Positions 8,842 through 18,621 of a stretch of 64,000 nt of DNA are shown piece after piece. Under the pieces are notes generated by a model that ran no database searches, was not told the origin of the DNA, and saw only the letters and a program-made list of their open reading frames with translations. Both the position numbers and the translations under genes were made by a program. Where the stretch lies: contig NZ_CP109137.1 in the NCBI RefSeq assembly GCF_035918095.1, forward strand, positions 4,590,001-4,654,000, in the 5' to 3' direction. How positions within the stretch are numbered: the first letter of the stretch is position 1; the number at the start of each line of letters is the position of its first letter. Origin of the DNA: Streptomyces sp. NBC_01750. GTDB lineage: Bacteria; Actinomycetota; Actinomycetes; Streptomycetales; Streptomycetaceae.

Positions 8842-9593
8842 CACAGTTCTGCCGCCTGGCCGGAGAGCAGCGAGTCGGCCTGGCTGCGGATGGTCTGGTC
8901 GACGACGGCGCCGTCGCGCAGGAAGACCACGCGGTCCGCCCAGGCCGCGAAGCGCGGTTCGTGAGTGACGAGAATGCCGGCCGCGCCGCTGTCGCAGCGT
9001 GAGCGCAACAGGGCGAGAACGGACTCGCCGGTCTCGGAGTCCAGCGCGCCGGTCGGCTCGTCGGCGAGGACGAGACGCCGCTCGCCGACCAGGGCCCGAG
9101 CGATGGCCACCCGCTGCTGCTGACCGCCCGACATCTCGTCAGGGAAGCGGTCGGCGAGATGGCCGAGGTCCATCTCCTCCAGAGCGGCGACGGCCTCGGT
9201 ACGGGCCTTGCGTGCGGAGACTCCGTCGAGTTCGCGCGGCAGGGAGACGTTCTCGGCGGCGGTGAGGGCCGGGATGAGGTTGTAGTCCTGGAAGACGTAG
9301 CCGATGCTGCGCCGGCGCAGGGCGGCGAGCGTCTTGCGCCCGGCTGTGGTGATGTCGGTGTTTTCGACGATCACCCGTCCCGAGGTGGGCGCGTCGAGGC
9401 CGCCCGCGATGGTGAGCAGCGTGGACTTGCCGGAGCCCGACGGGCCCATGACCGCGACGAGTTCGCCGGGAAAGACATCGAGGTTGATGCCGCGCAGGGC
9501 ATGCACCTCGGTGGCGCCGCTGCCGTGGACACGGGTCAGTTGCTGGAGTTGCAGCACGGGCTGCTGCGATGACTGTGACTGGTGGTCGGACAT
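8841..9593 (-). CDS. ABC transporter ATP-binding protein (MacB/LolD type)
   Basis: A 250-residue ATPase with all catalytic motifs: Walker A GPSGSGKST near residue 52, the Q-loop (FQDYNLIPALT), signature MSGGQQQRVAIARAL, Walker B LVLADEPTGALD and switch histidine in VTHEP. The closest family is LolD/MacB, which pairs with FtsX-type permeases such as the one encoded immediately downstream with overlapping codons. The protein acts at the inner face of the membrane. The ATG lies 131 bases after the stop of a PadR regulator gene on the same strand, so the three genes may form one regulated unit. Confidence 0.92.
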   Translation of the reverse strand: MSDHQSQSSQQPVLQLQQLTRVHGSGATEVHALRGINLDVFPGELVAVMGPSGSGKSTLLTIAGGLDAPTSGRVIVENTDITTAGRKTLAALRRRSIGYVFQDYNLIPALTAAENVSLPRELDGVSARKARTEAVAALEEMDLGHLADRFPDEMSGGQQQRVAIARALVGERRLVLADEPTGALDSETGESVLALLRSRCDSGAAGILVTHEPRFAAWADRVVFLRDGAVVDQTIRSQADSLLSGQAAEL

Positions 9594-9724
9594 GGGAAGG
9601 GTCCCCCTTGGACGGATGGCGCACGTACGAGCGGACGTACAGAGACTCGATGGTCGGGTGACTGGGCGGCTCGGTGGCTCGAGATGAGCGGGGAGCCGCA
9701 GGAAGCGCGGGAAGCCCGGTGGGA

Positions 9725-10423
9725 CTACGTCGGCGGTGCCGGCCGTGCGTGCGCCGGAGACGTGGGCTGCGTCGAGGACGCGGGGTGCGGCGGAGATACG
9801 GATTGCGGCGGCGATGTGGTCTGCGGCGGGGGCGAGGTCGGGGAAGCTGCCGTCGAGTGTCCGGCTGCCCGCTCGGCCGCTGCGGAGAGACGGATCAACC
9901 GCACCTCGCAGTGGTCGAGCCAGCGGGCCTCGGCCTCGGTCTGGAAGATCAGCTGCTCCAGGACGAGCAGCCAGGCCACGTCGTCACGCTCCTGCGAGCC
10001 CGCGCCCTCGAGAGCGGCGAGCGCCTGTGCCTTGAGCCGGGTGTAGTCCTGCATCGCCTTCACGGTGTGGTGGCGCTGGGCCTGGATGACGGCACGGATG
10101 TCCACGCCCGGCGCACCGACCGCCATCGCGAGCTTGATGGCCAGCTCGTCACGCGGCGGACTGCTGCGGTCCACCGGCGTCTCGAACCAGCTCCTCAGCT
10201 CGGCGCGCCCGGCATCAGTGATGACGTACAGCGCATGCCCGGCGTCGTCCTCGCCGCCCTGGGCGACCATGCCGTCGCGCTCCAGGCGGTTGAGGGTCGT
10301 GTAGACCTGCCCGACGTTGAGCGGCCAGGTGGCACCGGTGCGCGACTCGAACTCCGTACGGAGCTGGGAGCCGTAGCGAGGGCCGGGCTCGAGGAGGGCG
10401 AGAAGCCCGTGGCGGATGGACAT
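9725..10423 (-). CDS. PadR family transcriptional regulator
   Basis: A 232-residue PadR repressor. The N-terminal winged helix-turn-helix is clear: MSIRHGLLALLEPGPRYGSQ, then VGQVYTTLNRLERDGMV and the wing YVITDAGRAEL. A helical dimerisation domain follows (about residues 95-180), and the last ~45 residues are a Ser/Thr/Pro/Gln-rich tail. PadR proteins usually repress an adjacent efflux gene and release DNA on binding a phenolic or drug ligand; the ABC exporter downstream fits. ATG 10423 lies at the edge of a 24-bp palindrome, which implies autorepression, and a possible -10 hexamer ends 8 bases before the ATG, so the transcript may be leaderless. Confidence 0.88.
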   Translation of the reverse strand: MSIRHGLLALLEPGPRYGSQLRTEFESRTGATWPLNVGQVYTTLNRLERDGMVAQGGEDDAGHALYVITDAGRAELRSWFETPVDRSSPPRDELAIKLAMAVGAPGVDIRAVIQAQRHHTVKAMQDYTRLKAQALAALEGAGSQERDDVAWLLVLEQLIFQTEAEARWLDHCEVRLIRLSAAAERAAGHSTAASPTSPPPQTTSPPQSVSPPHPASSTQPTSPAHARPAPPT

Positions 10424-10445
10424 ACTCAGTATGTATACCGAGTAT
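10422..10445. promoter_or_regulatory. Candidate PadR operator
   Basis: A 24-base imperfect palindrome with outer arms ATACTC / GAGTAT and inner GTAT/ATAC steps matches at 10 of 12 paired positions. It overlaps the PadR start codon and a TATACA hexamer on the minus strand. ATAC/GTAT half-sites are typical of PadR operators, so binding here would block transcription of the regulator's own gene. Confidence 0.65.
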
Positions 10446-10507
10446 GGCCGACCCGGCAACCACCGAAAGGCGGAGCCTGTGGGTCCGTCTTGAGGGGGAC
10501 ATGATGA

Positions 10508-11110
10508 TCAACGGCGCCTCAGCCGCACGCCCAGGAAGCCGATTCCGAGCCCCATGAGCGTCATCCCCGCCCCCAGCGACAGCGGCGAGATCTGGCGCCC
10601 GACGACCTCGGGGACTGCCTGCGGGGCCTGCTGACGTGCGGCCGCGGGGAGGGAAGGCGTCGGAGTGGGCAGCGGATCCTCCTGAAGATCCTCCTGCTTG
10701 TCCGTCTCGAGTTCCTCATCCTCCGCGGGAGGGGGCTCGGAGGCGGACAGCCCTGCATCGGACGGGTCGGCAGATGCGGATGGTGAGGAGGGCGCTGCGG
10801 CAGACGGCGTACGGTGCGGTCGGTCCGGATGTACCGGATGTTCCTGACGTTCCGGTTGGTCCGGATGTTCCGGTCGGTCCGGGTGCTCCCGGCTCTCGGA
10901 ATCACTCGGGCTCGTGCTTCTGGGTGACCGCCCAGGCCGCGGACGTCCCTCCCCGGCGTGCCGCCCCGCGAGGGACTCCGAGCCGCTCGGCGCGGCCGTG
11001 GGAGTGCGGTCGGGGGTCTCGGACTCCTCGTCGGCGTACGCGCAGGGCGTTGCCAGCAGCACGAGCGACGCGACCGTGATCGCGCACTGTGTGCGGAGCC
11101 TTGGAGTCAC
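10508..11110 (-). CDS. Secreted Pro/Ser-rich protein with C-terminal membrane anchor
   Basis: Function not recognised. The 200-residue product starts with a signal peptide (CAITVASLVLLATPCAYA, cleaved near residue 25). It continues with about 130 residues of low-complexity Pro/Ser/Glu text containing a HPDRPEHPDQP-type repeat, and ends with a hydrophobic segment (LGAGMTLMGLGIGFLGVRL) and RRR. That tail resembles a stop-transfer or sortase-like end but no LPXTG-type motif precedes it. GTG 11110 was chosen because a GGAGGGGG ribosome-binding site lies just upstream. It could be a cell-wall-spanning structural protein. It is isolated between the PadR locus and the kinase terminator. Confidence 0.65.
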   Translation of the reverse strand: MTPRLRTQCAITVASLVLLATPCAYADEESETPDRTPTAAPSGSESLAGRHAGEGRPRPGRSPRSTSPSDSESREHPDRPEHPDQPERQEHPVHPDRPHRTPSAAAPSSPSASADPSDAGLSASEPPPAEDEELETDKQEDLQEDPLPTPTPSLPAAARQQAPQAVPEVVGRQISPLSLGAGMTLMGLGIGFLGVRLRRR

Positions 11111-11196
11111 CGGGTGACCCCCTCCCGTGCCGAGTCGCCGAGATATCGGACTCAGCGTCACATGTCGTGACGTTTCCGGCATCTCGAGGCAAGGGA

Positions 11197-11243
11197 ACGG
11201 GGAACGGCCCGGCACGCGAAGCGCGTGCCGGGCCGTTCCCCGT
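11197..11243. terminator. 22-bp perfect hairpin after kinase gene
   Basis: A 22-base perfect inverted repeat with a 3-base loop; the outer ends are ACGGGGAACG and CGTTCCCCGT. It sits 28 bases beyond the stop of the minus-strand Ser/Thr kinase gene and is the strongest hairpin seen in the window. A short direct repeat (GTGAATGCC twice) follows. Confidence 0.85.
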
Positions 11244-11271
11244 GAATGCCGTGAATGCCGTGCGGGTCGGG

Positions 11272-12897
11272 CTAGCCGGCCTTGCCCGTGGAGATCGTGA
11301 GCTCGAACTCCTGGCTCTTCGGTACGACAGCCTCGCCGGAACTCGGGTACTGCATGATGACGGCGTCCTTGGGGTACTGAGGGTTGTTCTCCTCGGTCAC
11401 CTTCCAGGTCCAGCCGGCGGCCCGCAGGCAGTCCTTGACCGAGAGGAGGTCCTTATAGAGCAGTTGGGGGGCCTGGACCTTTGCCGGGTCAGTGCCGTCC
11501 TCCGACGCTTCCGAGCACTTTGTCGCGTCGATGGTCCGCGTACGGTCCGGGCCCAGGACCCCGGCCTGCGCCGACTCGCTCGAGCTCGGGTCACCGCCCG
11601 CGTTGTCCCCGCTCCCGCCACCCGGGTCCTTGTTCAGCGCGATCGCCGCGATCAGACCGCCGATCGCCAGCAGGGCCACCACAATGGCCCCCACGATGAC
11701 CGGCATGTTCCTGCCGCCGCCGCTGCCGCCCGAAACCGGCTGCGGCTGCGGCTGCGGCGAGATGGTGTACGGAGGCGGCGTCGAGGACACCGGGCCGGGC
11801 GTCTGGTACGCCGATACCGGTGCGGGCGTCTGCGGGTACCCGTAATGCGGCGTGGGGGCCGGGGTCGGCGCGCCGTAGGGACCCGGCTGGTACGGCGTCT
11901 GCACGCTCTGCGGAGCCGGAGCCGGAGTCGACTGATCCAGCGGCGGGAAGACCGCGGAACCGACGCCCGCGCCACTGCTCGGCGGCGCGCCGCCGATGAT
12001 CACCGGCGCGCCCGTCTGTCCGGCGCCCGCCACCCGCGCGCACTCGTCGCGCATCGCCGCTGCGCTGGGGAAACGCTCGTTCGGGTTCTTCTTCAGCGCC
12101 CGTGCCACCAGCGCGTCCATCGCCGGAGTGACGGAACGGTTGATCGTGGACGGAGCGACCGGTTCCTCCTGCACATGCGCGTACGCGATCGCCAGCGGCG
12201 AGTCCGCGTCGAAGGGGATCCGCCCGGTCAGCAGCTGGAACAGCATGATGCCGACCGAGTAGAGGTCGGACCGCGCGTCGACGCCGCGTCCCAGCGCCTG
12301 CTCGGGAGACAGATACTGCGGCGTTCCGACCACCATGCCGGTCTGCGTCATCGAGGTGACGCCCGACTGCATGGCGCGCGCGATGCCGAAGTCCATCACC
12401 TTGACGATGCCGCGCTTGGTCATCATCACGTTGCCGGGCTTGATGTCGCGATGGACCAGGCCCATTTCATGGCTGGTCTCCAGTGCGGCCAGCACATCGG
12501 CCGTCACCTTCAGTGCCTTGTCCGCCGGCATCGCGCCGTACTGCTGGATGTCCGCCTGCAGTACGGATCCCAGCGGCTGGCCCTCGACGTACTCCATGAC
12601 GATGTACGGCATCAGCGAGCCGTCGAGCTCGTCCTCACCGGTGTCGAAGACCGACACGATATTGGTGTGCGACAGCTTGGCGACGGCCTGCGCCTCGCGC
12701 CGGAAGCGCTCGCGGAAGGACTGCTCGCGTCCCAGCTCCGTGTGCAGCGTCTTGATGGCGACCTGGCGGTCCAGCGCGGAGTCGTACGCCAGATACACGG
12801 AGGCCATGCCGCCTTCGCCGAGCAGGTCGCGTAGCTGATACCGGCCGCTCGCTACGGAACCACCCGCGTAGCGGCCCTGTGCGCCGTCCTGGCTCAT
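11272..12897 (-). CDS. Membrane Ser/Thr protein kinase with C-terminal PASTA-like domain
   Basis: A 541-residue Hanks-type kinase. The glycine loop LGEGGMASVY (about 26-35), catalytic Lys49 in VAIKTL, HRDIKPGN at 149-156, DFG at 169-171 and GTPQYLSPEQ are all present, so it should be active. A Pro/Ala/Tyr-rich juxtamembrane linker leads to one membrane helix near residue 405 and an extracellular end. The last ~65 residues (SVKDCLRAAGWTW ... VVPKSQEFELTIS) resemble a single PASTA repeat, a peptidoglycan or lipid II sensor. ATG 12897 is used; an upstream GTG-type start adds 14 poor residues. It diverges from a second kinase gene. Confidence 0.9.
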   Translation of the reverse strand: MSQDGAQGRYAGGSVASGRYQLRDLLGEGGMASVYLAYDSALDRQVAIKTLHTELGREQSFRERFRREAQAVAKLSHTNIVSVFDTGEDELDGSLMPYIVMEYVEGQPLGSVLQADIQQYGAMPADKALKVTADVLAALETSHEMGLVHRDIKPGNVMMTKRGIVKVMDFGIARAMQSGVTSMTQTGMVVGTPQYLSPEQALGRGVDARSDLYSVGIMLFQLLTGRIPFDADSPLAIAYAHVQEEPVAPSTINRSVTPAMDALVARALKKNPNERFPSAAAMRDECARVAGAGQTGAPVIIGGAPPSSGAGVGSAVFPPLDQSTPAPAPQSVQTPYQPGPYGAPTPAPTPHYGYPQTPAPVSAYQTPGPVSSTPPPYTISPQPQPQPVSGGSGGGRNMPVIVGAIVVALLAIGGLIAAIALNKDPGGGSGDNAGGDPSSSESAQAGVLGPDRTRTIDATKCSEASEDGTDPAKVQAPQLLYKDLLSVKDCLRAAGWTWKVTEENNPQYPKDAVIMQYPSSGEAVVPKSQEFELTISTGKAG

Positions 12898-13023
12898 GAC
12901 TGTGCATCCCCCTCGGCGCGACGGCTCGGTGGCCCGCAATGGTCCGCGTTGCCCGCTGATCTGTGCGCTGTGCTGTGTGATGTGTGCCGCGTGACTCTGT
13001 GCCCCGGACCGGTATTCCGTGAT

Positions 13024-13034
13024 CCGTATTACGG
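13024..13034. promoter_or_regulatory. Palindrome in the divergent kinase promoter region
   Basis: The sequence CCGTATTACGG is a perfect palindrome around one base in the 317-base region between the two divergent kinase genes (12898-13214). A related CCGTGATCCG step precedes it. It may be an operator or simply chance; no regulator is assigned. Confidence 0.25.
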
Positions 13035-13214
13035 GGCAAGTCTGCCCGAGGGGCCCTGCACGTCAAGCCAGGTGCCCGTTCCGTGACCGTACGCACAAGA
13101 AGCGTCTCGGAAGCGTTACAGGAAGAGCATGGAATTTGCCTGCCCGTACCGGCAGCAGGTTTGATGGCCGGTCCATCTCGAATCGGGCCTGTCGCGCGGA
13201 GGCTGTAGCGTGAC

Positions 13215-14846
<1,632 letters not shown>

Positions 14847-14926
14847 CACGGCCCAAGCCGCCATGCCGTACGCCCCGTTGCCCCCGCTCGCCCTGCAGAT
14901 CTCGTCCCCGACCTCGTTCGCGCCGC

Positions 14927-15934
14927 TCATCCCGCGAAGGCTTCGCACACCGCCTCGTACTCTCTCGTCCACCACACCGCCAGGGCCGACGCCGCAGGAA
15001 ACTGCGGGTCGGCCCTTCGGTCGTGCAACTGGTAGCGCCAGCGCAGTATCCAGAAGTCGTTGAGCCGCTCCCACCACACACGGTGCACGGCGGCCGCGAG
15101 CTCCGCCGCGTCTGCCCCGGCCGCTCGCCGGTAGGCCTGTGCATACGCCCGTACCTTCGTCAGTTCCAGCTCCCCCGCCGGTTGGACGAAGAAGATCGCC
15201 GCGGCCCGCACCGCCTCCTCGGCGCGCGGCTGCACCCCCAGCCGGTCCCAGTCGACGATCGCGGCCGGCTCGCCGCCCCGGTAGAGCAGATTCAGCGGGT
15301 GGAAGTCGCCGTGCACCCAGCCCCCGGCGGACGCCGGCGAGGGCCTGCGGTCGGAGTGGAGCTCCAGCAGCGCCCGGCGCTCGAGCAGCCGGTGCTCGGC
15401 GAGCGTGTCGAAGGTGTCCCGGGGCCGGGCCGCCCGCGCCAGCGCCAACAGCTCGTCGATCAGTGCGAAGGTCTCCTTGGGATCGGCGCTCTCGTACTCC
15501 CGCCGCTCCGTGGCGTCCACCGGCATGACCTGTTCCAGACAGGTGTGGACGAGTCCGAGGAGCGAGCCGAGCCGCGTCGACTGGACGGCCGTCAGCTGCG
15601 TCCCGTCGCGGTGTCGTCCGTCGATCCAGGGGTGCAGGGCGTAACACCGTCCGCCGATCACCGCGACCGTGTCGCCGTGCGTGTCCTCGACGGGCGGTGC
15701 GACCGGTACGCCGAGGGCCCCGAGCCGCTGGGTGGCGCGGTGCTGGCGGGTGATGGACTCGCGGTCGCCGTCGAGGTGGTGCTTGAGGAAGTAGGAGCCA
15801 CGGGTGGTGGCGAGCCGGTAGCCGCGGTTGAGCAGGCCCTGGGTGACGGGCTCGCAGGAGAGCGGTACGCCCGTGTCCTGGTAGCGGCGCAGGAGTGCAC
15901 CGACGGGTGGGGCAGTTGCAGATGAGCGCGGCAC
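14927..15934 (-). CDS. Aminoglycoside phosphotransferase (APH) fold protein
   Basis: A 335-residue cytosolic kinase-fold protein of the APH/choline kinase superfamily. The catalytic loop is VHGDFHPLNLLY (about residue 210) and the metal-binding Asp is in AAIVDWDRLG, so phosphotransfer or phospho-dependent activity is possible. The N-lobe has the Lys in SYFLKHHLDGDRES. This subgroup is often annotated as a phosphotransferase enzyme family protein; the substrate is more likely a metabolite such as homoserine, a sugar or choline than an antibiotic. The start is GTG 15934. It is convergent with the second kinase gene, leaving about 80 bases between stops. Confidence 0.85.
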   Translation of the reverse strand: MPRSSATAPPVGALLRRYQDTGVPLSCEPVTQGLLNRGYRLATTRGSYFLKHHLDGDRESITRQHRATQRLGALGVPVAPPVEDTHGDTVAVIGGRCYALHPWIDGRHRDGTQLTAVQSTRLGSLLGLVHTCLEQVMPVDATERREYESADPKETFALIDELLALARAARPRDTFDTLAEHRLLERRALLELHSDRRPSPASAGGWVHGDFHPLNLLYRGGEPAAIVDWDRLGVQPRAEEAVRAAAIFFVQPAGELELTKVRAYAQAYRRAAGADAAELAAAVHRVWWERLNDFWILRWRYQLHDRRADPQFPAASALAVWWTREYEAVCEAFAG

Positions 15935-16481
15935 TCGCCAGATGTTAGATCACGGAGCGTGGCCGGGTGACGGCTCTTCGGGATAATCCAGCCTGTGCGC
16001 GGTCACGAAGTGCGGCTCGACGCGTATGGAGACCGGATCGAAGCCCTCGCCGACCACATCGGCGCCATCCTCGACCGAGGCGGCTCAGTGGCGCCGCAGC
16101 GGACAGCTTCGTGGCTATCCAGCGTAAATAGACTGATTTTTCCAGCTTCACGCGAGAAAGCGGTCTCACCCATCTACTCTTCCCGTGCCCGGGGTCTGCG
16201 GGATAACGTGCCGGTGTTCCGGCGGCCTGCAAGGCTGTGACCAGTGGTTGTTCCCGTATTTCTCGATTTACTTGGAAATCCAAGCAAAATCGCAGGTCAA
16301 ATGGGGTTTCGCAGTAATGCGACACACTGGGTAACGTGCCTTTGGCAGGGCGCTCGCCGGGGCACCTGTCACGCCTGATCCCGGCCGAGCGGCACCCACC
16401 CCGTGCACGGGTACGGATACCAGGCGAGCCGCACTGGCTCCCGGCGGACCCCGGGGGCCGGACCGACGGAGGAGCACGCAC
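15935..16481. other. Long leader region upstream of bkdA
   Basis: 547 bases without a convincing gene between the APH gene and bkdA. An 81-codon frame (15995-16240) begins in a normal-looking way but degenerates into basic residues with no recognisable family. The second half is locally AT-richer than its neighbours and carries the inverted repeat listed at 16271-16284, so it probably holds the bkd promoter and control sites. Confidence 0.55.
16271..16284. promoter_or_regulatory. Candidate operator upstream of bkdABC
   Basis: CTTGGA and TCCAAG form perfect 6-base arms separated by two A residues, in AT-richer DNA about 200 bases before the bkdA start. Lrp/AsnC-type regulators (BkdR) control bkd operons in related bacteria, but I cannot match this site to a known consensus and no regulator gene is adjacent. 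Confidence 0.3.
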
Positions 16482-17630
16482 GTGACCGTGGAGAGCACTG
16501 CCGCGCGCAAACCGCGACGCAGCACCAAGCGCGTCAGCGCCGCGAAAGAGCCGCAGAATTCCGAGCCCCAGCTCGTACAGCTGCTGACGCCCGAGGGTGA
16601 GCGCGTCGAGCACCCCGAGTACGAGATCGACCTGACCCCGGACGAGCTGCGCGGGCTGTACCGGGACATGGTCCTGACCCGCCGCTTCGACGCCGAGGCC
16701 ACCTCTCTGCAGCGGCAGGGCGAGCTCGGACTGTGGGCGTCGCTGCTGGGCCAGGAAGCCGCACAGATCGGCTCCGGCCGGGCGCTGCGCGATGACGACT
16801 ATGTCTTTCCGACCTACCGCGAGCACGGCGTCGCCTGGTGCCGTGGGGTCGACCCGACCAATCTGCTCGGCATGTTCCGCGGTGTGAACCACGGTGGCTG
16901 GGACCCCAGCACCAACAACTTCCACCTGTACACGATCGTGATCGGCTCGCAGACGCTGCACGCCACCGGCTACGCGATGGGCGTGGCCAAGGACGGCGCC
17001 GACTCCGCCGTCATCGCCTACTTCGGCGACGGCGCGTCCAGCCAGGGCGATGTAGCCGAATCGTTCACCTTCTCCGCGGTCTACAACGCCCCGGTCGTGT
17101 TCTTCTGCCAGAACAACCAGTGGGCGATCTCCGAGCCGACCGAGAAGCAGACCCGCGTGCCGCTCTACCAGCGCGCGCAGGGCTTCGGCTTCCCCGGCGT
17201 CCGGGTCGACGGCAATGACGTACTCGCCTGCCTGGCCGTGACCCGCTCCGCGCTGGAGCGGGCCCGCCGGGGCGAGGGCCCGACCCTGGTCGAGGCGTTC
17301 ACCTACCGGATGGGCGCGCACACCACCTCGGACGACCCCACGAAGTACCGGGCGGACGAGGAGCGTCAGGCCTGGGAGGCCAAGGACCCGATCCTGCGGC
17401 TGCGTACGTATCTGGAGAACGCCGGCCATGCCGACGAGGCGTTCTTCACGTCCCTGGACGAGGAGAGCGAGACACTCGGCAAGCGGGTGCGAGAGGCGGT
17501 GCGGGCCATGCCCGACCCCGACCACTTGGCGATCTTCGAGAATGTCTACGCAGACGGGCACGCCCTCGTCGACGAGGAGCGCGCCCAGTTCCTCGCGTAC
17601 CAGGCGTCCTTCGCCGAGGAGGGCAACTAG
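16482..17630 (+). CDS. bkdA: Branched-chain 2-oxoacid dehydrogenase E1 alpha subunit
   Basis: The thiamine-diphosphate-binding alpha subunit of the E1 component, 382 residues. With BkdB it decarboxylates the 2-oxoacids of Val, Leu and Ile and transfers the acyl group to the lipoyl arm of BkdC. The ThDP motif is GDGASSQGDVAES ... FCQNNQWAIS (about residues 183-215), and phosphorylation-loop-like YRMGAHTTSDDPTKYR is present. The first ~35 residues are a basic, disordered extension. The GTG start follows a GGAGGAG ribosome-binding site. The first gene of a tight operon: bkdB starts 2 bases after its stop. In Streptomyces the products feed branched fatty acid and polyketide starter synthesis. Confidence 0.95.
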   Translation: MTVESTAARKPRRSTKRVSAAKEPQNSEPQLVQLLTPEGERVEHPEYEIDLTPDELRGLYRDMVLTRRFDAEATSLQRQGELGLWASLLGQEAAQIGSGRALRDDDYVFPTYREHGVAWCRGVDPTNLLGMFRGVNHGGWDPSTNNFHLYTIVIGSQTLHATGYAMGVAKDGADSAVIAYFGDGASSQGDVAESFTFSAVYNAPVVFFCQNNQWAISEPTEKQTRVPLYQRAQGFGFPGVRVDGNDVLACLAVTRSALERARRGEGPTLVEAFTYRMGAHTTSDDPTKYRADEERQAWEAKDPILRLRTYLENAGHADEAFFTSLDEESETLGKRVREAVRAMPDPDHLAIFENVYADGHALVDEERAQFLAYQASFAEEGN

Positions 17631-17632
17631 TC

Positions 17633-18613
17633 ATGGCCGTACAGAAGCTCCCGCTCGCGAAGGCGCTCAACGAGTCGCTGCGCAAGGCTCTCGACACCGA
17701 CCCCAAGGTCCTCATCATGGGTGAGGACGTCGGCAAGCTCGGCGGCGTCTTCCGGGTCACCGACGGACTGCAGAAGGACTTCGGCGAGGACCGGGTCATC
17801 GACACCCCGCTCGCCGAGTCGGGCATCGTCGGCACGGCGATCGGTCTGGCCCTGCGCGGCTACCGGCCCGTCGTGGAGATCCAGTTCGACGGCTTCGTCT
17901 TCCCCGCGTACGACCAGATCGTCACGCAGCTCGCGAAGATGCACGCCCGCGCGCTCGGCAAGATCAAGATGCCGGTCGTCATCCGTATTCCGTACGGCGG
18001 CGGCATCGGCGCGGTCGAGCACCACAGCGAGTCCCCGGAGGCGCTCTTCGCGCATGTCGCGGGACTCAAGGTCGTCTCGCCGTCCAACTCCTCCGACGCG
18101 TACTGGATGCTCCAGCAGGCCATCCAGAGCGACGACCCGGTCATCTTCTTCGAGCCGAAGCGGCGCTACTGGGACAAGGGCGAGGTCGATGTCGAAGCCA
18201 TCCCTGGTCCGCTGCACAAGGCCCGGATCGACCGGAGCGGCTCCGACATCACGCTCGCCGCGTACGGGCCGATGGTGAAGGTCTGCGTCGAGGCGGCGGC
18301 CGCCGCTGCCGAGGAAGGCAAGTCGGTGGAGGTCCTGGACCTGCGCTCGATGTCCCCGATCGACTTCGACACCATCCAGAAGTCGGTGGAGAAGACGGGC
18401 CGGCTCGTCGTGGTCCACGAGGCCCCCGTCTTCTACGGCTCCGGTGCGGAGATCGCCGCTCGTATCACCGAGCGATGCTTCTACCACCTGGAGGCCCCGG
18501 TGCTGAGGGTCGGCGGCTACCACGCCCCGTACCCGCCGGCGCGCCTCGAGGAGGAGTACCTCCCGGGACTTGACCGGGTGCTGGACGCCGTCGACCGCTC
18601 GCTCGCGTACTGA
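17633..18613 (+). CDS. bkdB: Branched-chain 2-oxoacid dehydrogenase E1 beta subunit
   Basis: A 326-residue E1 beta subunit that completes the alpha2-beta2 thiamine enzyme. Family hallmarks are MGEDVGKLGGVFRVTDGL near residue 30, the ESGIVGTAIGLALRG segment, RIPYGGGIGAVEHHSESPE (about 125) and the C-terminal transketolase domain with VVHEAPVFYGSGAEIAA. It lies between bkdA and bkdC with almost no spacing, so it is co-translated. Length and motifs are complete. No feature separates branched-chain from pyruvate specificity absolutely; the three-gene order without an adjacent E3 gene and the overall similarity favour the branched-chain complex. Confidence 0.95.
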   Translation: MAVQKLPLAKALNESLRKALDTDPKVLIMGEDVGKLGGVFRVTDGLQKDFGEDRVIDTPLAESGIVGTAIGLALRGYRPVVEIQFDGFVFPAYDQIVTQLAKMHARALGKIKMPVVIRIPYGGGIGAVEHHSESPEALFAHVAGLKVVSPSNSSDAYWMLQQAIQSDDPVIFFEPKRRYWDKGEVDVEAIPGPLHKARIDRSGSDITLAAYGPMVKVCVEAAAAAAEEGKSVEVLDLRSMSPIDFDTIQKSVEKTGRLVVVHEAPVFYGSGAEIAARITERCFYHLEAPVLRVGGYHAPYPPARLEEEYLPGLDRVLDAVDRSLAY

Positions 18614-18621
18614 GGAGTGCC

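Noticed and set aside
5899..8964. 1021-codon plus-strand frame
   Set aside because: Antisense shadow of the ABC permease and ATPase genes, whose own motifs are complete.
15995..16240. 81-codon plus-strand frame upstream of bkdA
   Set aside because: The first 30 residues look protein-like but the rest is basic and family-free; it has no good ribosome-binding site and lies in the likely control region.
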